NCBI GenBank assembly: GCA_018830405.1 | Contig: JAHJSF010000173.1 | Location: 1 to 11,036 of the forward strand | Origin: Nitrospinota bacterium | GTDB taxonomy: Bacteria; Nitrospinota; Nitrospinia; UBA9942; JAHJSF01 | Reading direction: 5' to 3' | DNA: 11,036 bases | Shown: piece after piece, positions 1-5,361 of the stretch | Layout of the letters: every line of letters starts with the position of its first letter | Numbering within the stretch: the stretch's first letter is position 1 | The notes under the pieces: model-generated | Database searches by the model: none | What the model saw: only the letters and a program-made list of their open reading frames with translations | What the model was told of the DNA's origin: nothing | Translations under genes and position numbers: made by a program

Positions 1-135
1 AGCCGACCGGCCTTTGACACGCCCGGCTTTGTCGTCAATCCTCGCCATAGGCCCTGCTATGGCTGCGGTTGTCTTCGTGCCAGTCGCACCAAATTCTCGG
101 TCTTGATACTGACGCAGAATTATGCAACTAAACAC
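1..135 (-). repeat. Foldback (MITE-like) repeat, copy A, cut by the window edge
   Basis: This is the reverse complement of the element at 1415-1575, with scattered substitutions and no large gap. Its terminal sequence GTGTTTAGTTGCATAA reads inward on the minus strand from 135. The other end, about 26 bp by comparison with copy B, lies outside the window. The central hairpin CCATAG-CAGGGC-CTATGG is intact. The flank beyond 135 is TG (CA on the element strand), so it does not show the TA seen beside copy C. The copy lies 53 bp past the stop of the RNase Z-like gene. I see no transposase, so it would have to be non-autonomous. Confidence 0.85.
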
Positions 136-188
136 TGGTTAGAATATGTTTTTTTAGATTATATAATTATTACCTGTAGGAGAGAAAT

Positions 189-1172
189 CTATCCCCTCCT
201 AAAATATTTCATCGCCTCAGACTTCAAGAGGTTAGGGGCATCCTTATACCTTGGGGAATGATGCAGAAGACGCAATTCCTTCACCCCCGCCTGAGCGGCA
301 ATCTCCCCCGCCTGCCTTGAGGTAAGGTGGTAACGTTCGCCGGCCCTAACACTATCCCCTTCAGAAAAAAACGCCTCTATGAAGAGGACATCAGAATCCT
401 TGACCAACCCAACTATCTTGGCCAGATTCTCTTCGTTGTATAGGACATCGACAACATACGATATCTTCTGTCCCCTCGATATAGTAATAATCGCCTCCTC
501 AAGCTTGGCAACAGGAACAGCCTCTTCCCCATCCTTAGTCGGAACCATAACCTCCCCTGTAAGATCCCTGCGGCGCACCTTCTCCTTTAAATCTTTCAGC
601 CACGGACCAACCTGATAACCGCGCCTTTCGAGGGCATCCTTCGATATATTGATATGCTCCTTCTCGGCCATAGAATAGGCCATAGATATAATACCGTGAC
701 TGAGGGGAACCGCCGATACGGTAAAGTGGGGTTCATCAAGTATCACCCCGTTATGTTCAAACTCCCCCTTCTCCTCCATGGCAAACCCGCGGGCACAAAT
801 AAAATCTCCCCGCCTGATTTTAGGGCCGTCTATCTCATAGACCTCGATAACCAAGTTATAGCGGTCGACCAGATTCCAAGTATAGGCGGCCAGCTTACCA
901 GCCACATTGCTTATCATCCCCTTCGGGCCGTAGAGCCTGACAGACTTTTCCCTGTTTAGAACGATTCTCAGGAAGTGATCAAACCCGATAAAATGGTCGA
1001 TGTGTGTATGTGAAACAAAGATATCGGATACCTTTAAGAGGCTAACCGGGGGGAGACGATGAATACAGCCGAGGTCAAAAAGAATGCCCCTCCTCTCCCA
1101 CAGTATATCCACATATACAACGGGATCCTTAAAAGGGTCGTTAACAAGACTGGCATGGAGAAGAGGTTTCAT
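189..1172 (-). CDS. RNase Z-like metallo-beta-lactamase-fold hydrolase
   Basis: A 327-residue cytoplasmic protein with no signal peptide, related to ribonuclease Z/ElaC, the endonuclease that trims tRNA 3' trailers. Visible zinc-site motifs are SHTHIDH (H55, H57, D59, H60), LSHG (H159), VVD (D242), RYHLT (H282, the position of the catalytic-helper His of RNase Z) and LLHHSPRY (H304). A segment with GPWLKDL around 189-195 resembles the RNase Z region between the third and fourth ligands. Length is close to the short bacterial form, about 300 residues. The start ATG is preceded by GGTGA, an acceptable ribosome binding site. It lies downstream of tRNA-Leu on the same strand, so read-through from the tRNA promoter is possible. 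The fold and metal site are clear, but tRNA as substrate is inferred: many related proteins act on other phosphodiesters or esters. Confidence 0.85.
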   Translation of the reverse strand: MKPLLHASLVNDPFKDPVVYVDILWERRGILFDLGCIHRLPPVSLLKVSDIFVSHTHIDHFIGFDHFLRIVLNREKSVRLYGPKGMISNVAGKLAAYTWNLVDRYNLVIEVYEIDGPKIRRGDFICARGFAMEEKGEFEHNGVILDEPHFTVSAVPLSHGIISMAYSMAEKEHINISKDALERRGYQVGPWLKDLKEKVRRRDLTGEVMVPTKDGEEAVPVAKLEEAIITISRGQKISYVVDVLYNEENLAKIVGLVKDSDVLFIEAFFSEGDSVRAGERYHLTSRQAGEIAAQAGVKELRLLHHSPRYKDAPNLLKSEAMKYFRRG

Positions 1173-1222
1173 AGGTCACCATTATACCTGTCAACCAGTC
1201 TATAGAAAAGGAGGGAATCTTA

Positions 1223-1288
1223 TGCGGAGTCACATTCAAACACCAACTCCCCTCTTATTCCCCATTAACAAAGGGGGATAGGGGGTTG
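1223..1288. repeat. Short hairpin repeat (type 2), copy 1, with shared 18-bp flank
   Basis: The core at 1244-1288 is an imperfect palindrome of C-runs and G-runs, CAACTCCCC at one end and GGGGGTTG at the other, around TTAACAAAG. The flank at 1223-1240 matches the flank at 5001-5018 at 15 of 18 positions. Related cores lie at 5026-5066 (opposite orientation) and 5193-5234 (same orientation). It lies between the tRNA 3' end and the RNase Z-like gene and could form a stem in the tRNA transcript. No U-run follows on the minus strand, so I do not call it a terminator. Confidence 0.8.
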
Positions 1289-1326
1289 TAACCTTTGCTA
1301 AGGTAGAACAGCGGTCAAAAAGAATA

Positions 1327-1411
1327 TGGTGCGAAAGGGGGGAGTCGAACCCCCACAGCTTGCGCCACTGGCTCCTAAGGCCAGCGCGTCTACCAGTTCC
1401 GCCACTTTCGC
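1327..1411 (-). tRNA. tRNA-Leu, anticodon UAG, CCA encoded
   Basis: Read on the minus strand from 1411. The acceptor strands GCGAAAG and CTTTCGC pair fully. The D arm GCG...GCG contains CTGGTAGAC. The anticodon stem CTGGC/GCCAG encloses loop CTTAGGA, giving anticodon TAG at 1377-1375, which reads CUN leucine codons. A long class II variable arm follows, as expected for leucine, and then a T arm with GGGGG-TTCGACT-CCCCC. The discriminator is A (1330), and CCA is genomically encoded at 1329-1327. All arms fold, so the gene looks functional. Its 5' end is 3 bp from foldback repeat copy B. Confidence 0.97.
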
Positions 1412-1414
1412 ATA

Positions 1415-1575
1415 GTGTTTAGTTGCATAAGTCTGCGTCAATACCAAGACCGAGAATTTGGCGCGGCCGGCGCGAAGACAACCGCAACCATAGCAGGGCC
1501 TATGGCGAGGATTGACGACAAAGCCGAGCGCACCAAAGGCCGGTCGACTACAGCAAGGCTTATGCAATTAAGCAC
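1415..1575 (+). repeat. Foldback (MITE-like) repeat, copy B, complete
   Basis: A 161-bp element with terminal inverted repeats GTGTTTAGTTGCATAAG and GTGCTTAATTGCATAAG (the latter read on the minus strand from 1575), differing at two positions. The two halves continue as an imperfect inverted repeat: GACCG...TTTGG.GCG...CGGC appears in both arms, and the fold ends in the tip CCATAG-CAGGGC-CTATGG. The left flank is TA and the right flank is CA. A second full copy lies at 5115-5309 and an inverted partial copy at 1-135. No coding capacity for mobility is present. The element starts 3 bp from the mature 5' end of tRNA-Leu and so lies in that gene's leader. Confidence 0.9.
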
Positions 1576-1607
1576 CAGAGTCCATTCTACTAAACTGTTA
1601 GGCATTG

Positions 1608-1636
1608 ATACTATTTTCTTTTCACAAAACTGTCAA
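1608..1636 (-). promoter_or_regulatory. Sigma-70-type promoter for tRNA-Leu
   Basis: On the minus strand a perfect -35 TTGACA (1636-1631) is followed by a 17-bp spacer and -10 TAGTAT (1613-1608). This is close to the sigma-70 optimum. Transcription should begin near 1601 and run toward the tRNA. The predicted leader is about 190 nt, of which 161 are foldback repeat copy B. Without the repeat it would be about 29 nt, a usual tRNA leader length. Confidence 0.75.
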
Positions 1637-1706
1637 CTTTTCACTTTTTTACCCGCCATTTCATTGTTTAGGCTTGAAATAGGCTCTTCCAATAGCCTCC
1701 ATCCAA

Positions 1707-1825
1707 CAGAGCGGCAGAAAAAAGTAGGCCGAGGCGCGACGAAGGCGAGGAGTAAGGCGTATTTAGGCATACGCTGTGGCGATGAGGCAAGGAGCAACAA
1801 AGGGATACAAATTTATGCCGCTCTG
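1707..1825. repeat. Third repeat type, bounded by CAGAGCGGCA ends
   Basis: A 119-bp segment with inverted ends CAGAGCGGCAGAAA (1707-1720) and TTTATGCCGCTCTG (1812-1825), matching at 13 of 14 positions. Inside is a small palindrome, GCGTAT (1757-1762) with ATACGC (1769-1774). On either side are imperfect direct repeats of the form GGCG.GA.GA.GC.AGGAG.AA (near 1733-1755 and 1778-1797). Only one copy is in the window, so calling it a dispersed repeat rests on its structure and its place among other repeats. Confidence 0.55.
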
Positions 1826-1842
1826 GGCCTATTACTTGATAT

Positions 1843-1872
1843 TCCCCCCCATTACTAATATCATGGGGGGGA
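1843..1872. promoter_or_regulatory. G/C-rich hairpin upstream of folE
   Basis: A perfect 10-bp stem, TCCCCCCCAT (1843-1852) pairing with ATGGGGGGGA (1863-1872), around a 10-nt loop. On the plus strand it is followed within a few bases by ATTTTT and then, 36 bp after the stem, by the folE start. It could terminate upstream transcription or form a structured folE leader if transcription starts further upstream. The U-run is short and offset, so a standard intrinsic terminator is not assured. Confidence 0.55.
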
Positions 1873-1908
1873 TGTGATTTTTGACACACCTCAAAGAATA
1901 AGGAAAAA

Positions 1909-2448
1909 ATGAAAGATTTAATTAAAGAGCTTTTGGAGAAGGTTGGGGAAGACCCCTCTCGCGAAGGGCTATTAAAGACCCCTGAGAGGTTTGAGAAATC
2001 ATTCCGATTCCTGACCAGCGGCTACACACAAACTGTGGCCGAGGTTATAAATGGGGCAATATTTGAGGAGGATTGCGATGAGATGGTTATCCTTAAGGAT
2101 ATAGAAATCTTCAGTATGTGCGAGCACCATATACTCCCCTTCTACGGAAAGTGCCATGTGGCCTATCTCCCCAATAAAAAGATTATAGGTCTAAGCAAGA
2201 TTTCACGGGTGGTCGACATATTCAGCCGCCGGTTACAGGTGCAGGAGAGGCTTACCCAACAGATAGCCGAGGCTCTCAATAATGCCTTGGGGTGTAAGGG
2301 GGTGGGGGTAGTTATAGAGGCCTTTCACCTCTGCATGTGTATGAGAGGGGTGGAGAAGAAGAGCGCCACAACGATTACCAGCTCAATGGTTGGGAAGTTT
2401 AAGAGCGATCCCCGCACCAGGTCAGAATTTTTAAGCCTGATCAAATAG
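1909..2448 (+). CDS. folE: GTP cyclohydrolase I (type IA)
   Basis: This enzyme converts GTP to 7,8-dihydroneopterin triphosphate, the first step of tetrahydrofolate and pterin synthesis, in the cytoplasm. The 179-residue product has the family signatures: [14 protein letters not shown] near 15-28, the zinc motif CEHHILPF (C71, H74), [23 protein letters not shown] (94-116), and HLCMCMRGV with the third zinc ligand C142 and catalytic H140. It is slightly shorter than E. coli FolE at the N terminus, which is common. AAGGA ahead of the ATG supports this start. The tonB/tolA-like gene follows after 31 bp and mutM after that, all on the same strand, suggesting one transcript. No other folate gene is nearby. 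Confidence 0.97.
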   Translation: MKDLIKELLEKVGEDPSREGLLKTPERFEKSFRFLTSGYTQTVAEVINGAIFEEDCDEMVILKDIEIFSMCEHHILPFYGKCHVAYLPNKKIIGLSKISRVVDIFSRRLQVQERLTQQIAEALNNALGCKGVGVVIEAFHLCMCMRGVEKKSATTITSSMVGKFKSDPRTRSEFLSLIK

Positions 2449-2479
2449 TCCTTGGATTGCCGAAATTATCCCCAATGAT

Positions 2480-3238
2480 ATGAAGAGATATACCTATTTT
2501 TCTATACTACTCCACGGAATATTTTTGCTTATTCTCCTCGTCGTTCCATATCAAAAAAGAAAGATTCCTTTTGACTCAACCTATAGGGTATCTCTAACTC
2601 CTCCCCCTCCTGAGATAGTTGAAGATAAAAAGAGTGAGACCACGGTTGTTGAGGAGAAAAAAGAAGAGGCCAAAAAGATTGAGGAGAAGGTTGTTGAGAA
2701 GAAAAAAGAGGCGCCAAAAAAGAGCGTAGCCAAGGTTATCGAAAAGAAAAAAGAAGAACCGAAAAAGAGTCCGGCCAAGGCTGTTGAGAAGAAAAAAGAG
2801 GAGCCAAAAAAAAGTACGGAGAAGGTTGCCAAGCAGGAAGATATTATGCCAGACATAGAGACCCCTGAGTCTGATTATACCCCCCCGCCGCAAACACCGC
2901 CGCAGGCCTCGGAACAGAAGATGACAGTCAGAGAAAATATGGAGGATTTCGCCCACCCCGATTACCTCAACCGAGTAAGGAATACAATTAACTACCATTG
3001 GGCCACCGCATCCTGGAATATAGAGAGGGGCAGGCAGCTCCTGACTACGGTAAGTTTTAGGATAGATAGAACCGGGGTGATAACAATGATTAGGATGGAG
3101 AAGAGTTCCGGAATGGTGCTTTACGACAACGCCTCTATAAAGGCGGTTCAGAGTTCCTCTCCCCTCCCCCCGCTCCCCGCTGATTATAGCGGAAACAGTA
3201 TAGATATATTTTTCGATTTCGCCTACGAGAGAAAATAG
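2480..3238 (+). CDS. TonB/TolA-like envelope energy-transducing protein
   Basis: A 252-residue protein built like TonB or TolA. It has a short cytoplasmic start and one membrane anchor at about residues 6-23. A proline stretch (PPPPEIVED) follows, then a long Lys/Glu/Pro-rich periplasmic linker (about 47-120) and a second proline-rich patch (PPPQTPPQ). The C-terminal domain (about 155-250) carries the TonB C-domain pattern SSGMVLYDNASIKAV...PLPPLP. Such proteins couple the inner-membrane proton-motive force to the outer membrane through ExbB/ExbD or TolQ/TolR. No partner gene is visible here, so whether it serves receptors, Tol-Pal or another role is open. No strong ribosome binding site precedes the ATG. 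The gene sits between folE and mutM, 11 bp before the latter. Confidence 0.85.
   Translation: MKRYTYFSILLHGIFLLILLVVPYQKRKIPFDSTYRVSLTPPPPEIVEDKKSETTVVEEKKEEAKKIEEKVVEKKKEAPKKSVAKVIEKKKEEPKKSPAKAVEKKKEEPKKSTEKVAKQEDIMPDIETPESDYTPPPQTPPQASEQKMTVRENMEDFAHPDYLNRVRNTINYHWATASWNIERGRQLLTTVSFRIDRTGVITMIRMEKSSGMVLYDNASIKAVQSSSPLPPLPADYSGNSIDIFFDFAYERK
2687..2821 (+). repeat. 45-bp tandem repeat coding for the Lys/Glu/Pro linker
   Basis: Three consecutive 15-codon units encode K[VA]xEKKKEx-PKKSxx, with a decayed partial unit on each side (EKKEEAKKIEE before, KVAK after). Codons vary between units (GAA/GAG, AAA/AAG), so the array is not freshly duplicated. It lengthens the periplasmic arm of the TonB/TolA-like protein. 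The third unit contains a run of eight A residues (2806-2813). Confidence 0.85.
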
Positions 3239-3249
3239 GAATTGTATAA

Positions 3250-4128
3250 ATGCCGGAATTGCCTGAAGTAGAAACGATTGTCAGAGGGCTGGCCAAAGTT
3301 ATTGTTGGCCAGAAAATTATATCGCTCAAGACCACCGCCCTAAAGGGAGACAAAATAATTATTGAGGATATTAAGACCTCATCCAATCTCCCCTCAATTG
3401 TCGGAGGGGTAAAAAAGAAATTTATCTCGGCGGTTATCGGAAGCACCATTAAGGGAATAAATAGGAGGGGGAAGTCGATAATCATCGAGCTGTCCGGCGG
3501 CCACTCCCTGATTGTCCACCTTAAGATGACCGGACAGCTTATCTATACGGATAGTTCCGATAAGGTAATTAAACATACCCATCTGATATTCAATCTCTCC
3601 GACGGAAAGGAGTTGCGATATGTGGATGTTAGGCGTTTTGGCTATATCAAAATATTCCCCTCTGAAAATATTTTTTTGGAACACCCACTCGATACCCTGG
3701 GACATGAGCCTATTGAAATAAAGATTGGGGAACTTAGGGAATTATTATCAAACCATAAGATTAGGATGAAATCTTTTCTACTCAACCAGTCTTTCATGTC
3801 GGGGATAGGGAATATATACGCGGATGAGATACTGCATCGAAGCCACATGCATCCCCTGAAAATATCTTCAAACCTGAGCGGGAAAGAAACAGCGAAACTC
3901 CATAAGATGATAAAAGAGGTCTTAAGAGAGGCGATAGAGCATAGGGGTTCAACGATACGCGATTATGTTACCTCAACGGGAGAGGCGGGGGACTTTCAAA
4001 AAATGCATAGGGTTTACAATAAGGAGGGGAAACCGTGCCGCTGTTGTCAGGGGAAAATAATAAAAATCAGGGCCGGGGGGAGGTCGACCTTCTTTTGCCC
4101 GGCTTGTCAGCCGATAGACGATAAATGA
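3250..4128 (+). CDS. mutM: Formamidopyrimidine-DNA glycosylase (Fpg)
   Basis: A base-excision repair enzyme that removes 8-oxoguanine and formamidopyrimidines and nicks the abasic site. The N terminus MPELPEVET gives the catalytic P2 (Schiff base after Met removal) and E3. NRRGKS places K75 at the position of the conserved DNA-binding Lys57 of E. coli. HLKMTGQL and NQSFMSGIGNIYADEIL (helix-two-turn-helix, near 178-194) are typical. The C-terminal zinc finger has C263, C266, C283 and C286 with GGRST (R278). The 292-residue product exceeds the usual ~270, mostly through about 18-20 extra residues between about 28 and 62. AGGA precedes the ATG. It is the last gene of the folE run and overlaps convergent recO by 22 bp. 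Confidence 0.97.
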   Translation: MPELPEVETIVRGLAKVIVGQKIISLKTTALKGDKIIIEDIKTSSNLPSIVGGVKKKFISAVIGSTIKGINRRGKSIIIELSGGHSLIVHLKMTGQLIYTDSSDKVIKHTHLIFNLSDGKELRYVDVRRFGYIKIFPSENIFLEHPLDTLGHEPIEIKIGELRELLSNHKIRMKSFLLNQSFMSGIGNIYADEILHRSHMHPLKISSNLSGKETAKLHKMIKEVLREAIEHRGSTIRDYVTSTGEAGDFQKMHRVYNKEGKPCRCCQGKIIKIRAGGRSTFFCPACQPIDDK

Positions 4129-4874
4129 GAGTTTATAAATTTTGATGATTTAAGTTCCCGCCCGGTGTGAAGCCTGAGGTATTTTTCGATAACATATCTA
4201 AGCTCCCCATTCATCTCTTTGCTGATAATCATCCTCTTGATGATATGAGGTTCACCATGCATGGCCCTCTCCATAAACTTTAATATACCGGGAGAGACCT
4301 TTATGGCGTAGGTGACCCTGCTCATACATCCCCTGCATATCACCCCGCCTCTCCCCGGATGAAATCCGTAAGGGGTTAGGTTGCAGTCTCCGCAGATAAC
4401 ACACATGCCCATCTTGGGGGCATAACCCGACTCGGATAAAAATTTTAACTGAAATATATTGATAGCCGTTTCGGTCTTACCTCGCCCCGTTGCCTCCCCT
4501 ATAGATTTGAGTGTCTCCAGCCCAAGGTCAAAGAGGGAGGGGTGGGGATCACGGTCTGAAAGGTAGGTATTGAGAAGGTCGACCAGATAAAAGGAATGTA
4601 TCAGTTTGTCGTAATCGTCCCTGTTGACGGAGAAGGGGTCAACAATATCGGCGCTGTTGACATTGTAGAGGTTGGCATTCTCCCTGCCGAAAAAGATGAT
4701 ATTGGAGAGGGTAAAGGGCTCAAGGGATGCCCCGAATTTGGCCTTTTTGTTACGAACCCTTTTAACAATCCCCTGAATCTTCCCATATTCCTTGGTAAAG
4801 AAGGAGGCGATACAGTCGGACTCACCATAATCTATCACCTTAAGAACTATGGCCTTGGTTTCGTAGAGGGGCAT
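4107..4874 (-). CDS. recO: DNA repair protein RecO
   Basis: RecO anneals SSB-coated single strands and, with RecR (and RecF), loads RecA in gap repair. The 255-residue length is normal. The N-terminal OB-fold region has the family pattern in KAIVLKVIDYGESD and GKIQGIVKRVRNKKAKFG (residues 7-48). A helical middle part follows, then a zinc-finger-like cluster CVICGDC (C158, C161, C164) with CRGC (C180, C183). Its 3' end overlaps mutM by 22 bp, with no room for a conventional terminator between them. Only a weak ribosome binding site precedes the ATG. A possible 32-codon ORF ends 9 bp upstream, so translation could be coupled to it. Confidence 0.95.
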   Translation of the reverse strand: MPLYETKAIVLKVIDYGESDCIASFFTKEYGKIQGIVKRVRNKKAKFGASLEPFTLSNIIFFGRENANLYNVNSADIVDPFSVNRDDYDKLIHSFYLVDLLNTYLSDRDPHPSLFDLGLETLKSIGEATGRGKTETAINIFQLKFLSESGYAPKMGMCVICGDCNLTPYGFHPGRGGVICRGCMSRVTYAIKVSPGILKFMERAMHGEPHIIKRMIISKEMNGELRYVIEKYLRLHTGRELKSSKFINSHLSSIG

Positions 4875-4883
4875 TATGGATGA

Positions 4884-4982
4884 TCAATCTGTATAGATAT
4901 TTTGGCTGGGCAGGTAATCAGAAAGGGGCTGAATCCATTTATACACAAATCCCGTCGTTTCTTTCTCTGCATCGTTGCCCAT
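4884..4982 (-). CDS. Possible small protein ORF upstream of recO (unrecognised)
   Basis: The frame encodes 32 residues beginning MGNDAEKETTGFVYKW and ending in PSQNIYTD. Composition is soluble, mixed and protein-like, with no membrane segment. AGGG lies 7 nt before the ATG, a weak ribosome binding site. The stop is 9 bp before the recO start on the same strand, which would suit translational coupling. I recognise no family. It may be chance: at this length an open frame alone proves little. Confidence 0.3.
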   Translation of the reverse strand: MGNDAEKETTGFVYKWIQPLSDYLPSQNIYTD

Positions 4983-5000
4983 ATAAAAACCCTAAATTGA

Positions 5001-5066
5001 TACGAAGTCGCATTCAAAATGTTTACAACCCCCCCTCCCCCTTTGTTAAGGGGGAATAAGGGGGTT
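5001..5066. repeat. Short hairpin repeat (type 2), copy 2, with shared 18-bp flank
   Basis: The flank at 5001-5018 matches 1223-1240 at 15 of 18 bases. The core at 5026-5066 pairs CAACCCCC(C) with GGGGGTT around TTTGTTAAG. Judged by the asymmetric centre, the core is inverted relative to 1244-1288, while the flank keeps the same side and orientation. It lies upstream of recO and of the possible small ORF. Confidence 0.8.
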
Positions 5067-5114
5067 AGTTGGAAATAAAAACTTCACCTTGATTTTAACA
5101 GATTTTAAGGACTA

Positions 5115-5309
5115 GTGTTTAGTTGCATAAGTCTGCGTCAGTACCAAGACCGAGAATTTGGCGCGGCTGGTGCGAAGACAACCACAGCCGTACAACCCCC
5201 TTATTCCCCCTTAACAAAGGGGGATAGGGGGTTGTATAGCGAGGATTGACAACAAAGCCAGACACGCCAAAGGCCGGTCGACTACAGCAAGATTTATGAA
5301 ATTAAGCAC
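5115..5309 (+). repeat. Foldback (MITE-like) repeat, copy C, with replaced hairpin loop
   Basis: A 195-bp relative of copy B with the same orientation and ends: GTGTTTAGTTGCATAAG at the left, and TTATGAAATTAAGCAC at the right. It is flanked by TA on both sides (5113-5114 and 5310-5311), as expected for insertion with a TA target duplication. The arms align with copy B base for base except at the central hairpin. There the 8-bp loop of copy B is replaced by a 42-bp type 2 hairpin core (5193-5234) between TA dinucleotides. The DUF401 promoter begins 25 bp beyond the right end. Confidence 0.9.
5191..5236. repeat. Type 2 hairpin core embedded in foldback copy C
   Basis: A near-perfect palindrome opening TACAACCCCC and closing GGGGGTTGTA, with C-runs and G-runs separated by TTAACA. 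It matches the cores at 1244-1288 and 5026-5066 but lacks their 18-bp flank. It occupies exactly the position of the loop of the host element's central hairpin. Confidence 0.85.
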
Positions 5310-5333
5310 TATATATACCACCCTATGTTAGAA

Positions 5334-5361
5334 TTGACAGACGTTTTTGAGCCAAAATAAT
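5334..5361 (+). promoter_or_regulatory. Promoter for the DUF401-kinase unit
   Basis: TTGACA at 5334-5339 and AATAAT at 5356-5361 with a 16-bp spacer (ATAATC with 17 bp is the alternative). The predicted start is near 5367-5369, only a few bases before the ATG pair at 5372/5375. That would give a very short leader without a normal ribosome binding site. Confidence 0.6.

Larger units (their letters stand above)
1412..1908. other. Gene-free, repeat-rich tract between tRNA-Leu and folE
   Basis: About 500 bp without a convincing protein gene. In order it holds foldback repeat copy B (1415-1575), a leader and promoter directed leftward to the tRNA (1608-1636), an AT-rich spacer, a third repeat type (1707-1825), and a G/C-rich hairpin (1843-1872) just ahead of the folE ribosome binding site. 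Open frames crossing it on either strand consist of repeat sequence. I could not identify a convincing promoter for folE. Confidence 0.75.

Noticed and set aside
177-200. TAGGAG...CTCCTA inverted pair at the end of the RNase Z-like gene as a terminator
   Set aside because: The stem is only 6 bp around a 12-nt loop, it overlaps the stop codon and no U-run follows on the minus strand.
1181-1194. TTGACA and TATAAT close together upstream of the RNase Z-like gene (minus strand)
   Set aside because: The two hexamers are only 2 bp apart and cannot serve one promoter. TATAAT alone, without a -35 or extended -10, is weak, so I do not annotate it.
1298-1567. 89-codon frame on the minus strand with the stretch VAELVDALALGASGASCGG
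   Set aside because: It is the familiar false frame produced by translating a leucine tRNA gene, extended through foldback repeat copy B.
1412-1576. tRNA-associated integration site of a genomic island
   Set aside because: No integrase gene and no duplicated tRNA end is visible. The element abuts the 5' end of the tRNA, whereas integrases normally use the 3' half.
1415-1858. 147-codon frame on the plus strand from a GTG
   Set aside because: It begins at the first base of foldback copy B and continues through the third repeat. There is no ribosome binding site and no recognisable domain.
1668-1889. 73-codon frame on the minus strand
   Set aside because: It lies over the third repeat and the G/C hairpin. 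Composition is repeat-driven and no ribosome binding site or family resemblance is seen.
1881-1909. TTGACA just before folE as a promoter
   Set aside because: A -10 at proper distance would fall on the start codon (AAAAAT), so the hexamer is probably coincidental.
2581-2998. Two long minus-strand frames opposite the TonB/TolA-like gene
   Set aside because: They are low-complexity Phe/Leu-rich products of the opposite strand of the Lys/Glu repeat, without start signals.
1-5309. CRISPR array, given several repeats in the left half
   Set aside because: Copies are few, kilobases apart, in both orientations and much longer than CRISPR repeats. No cas gene is present.
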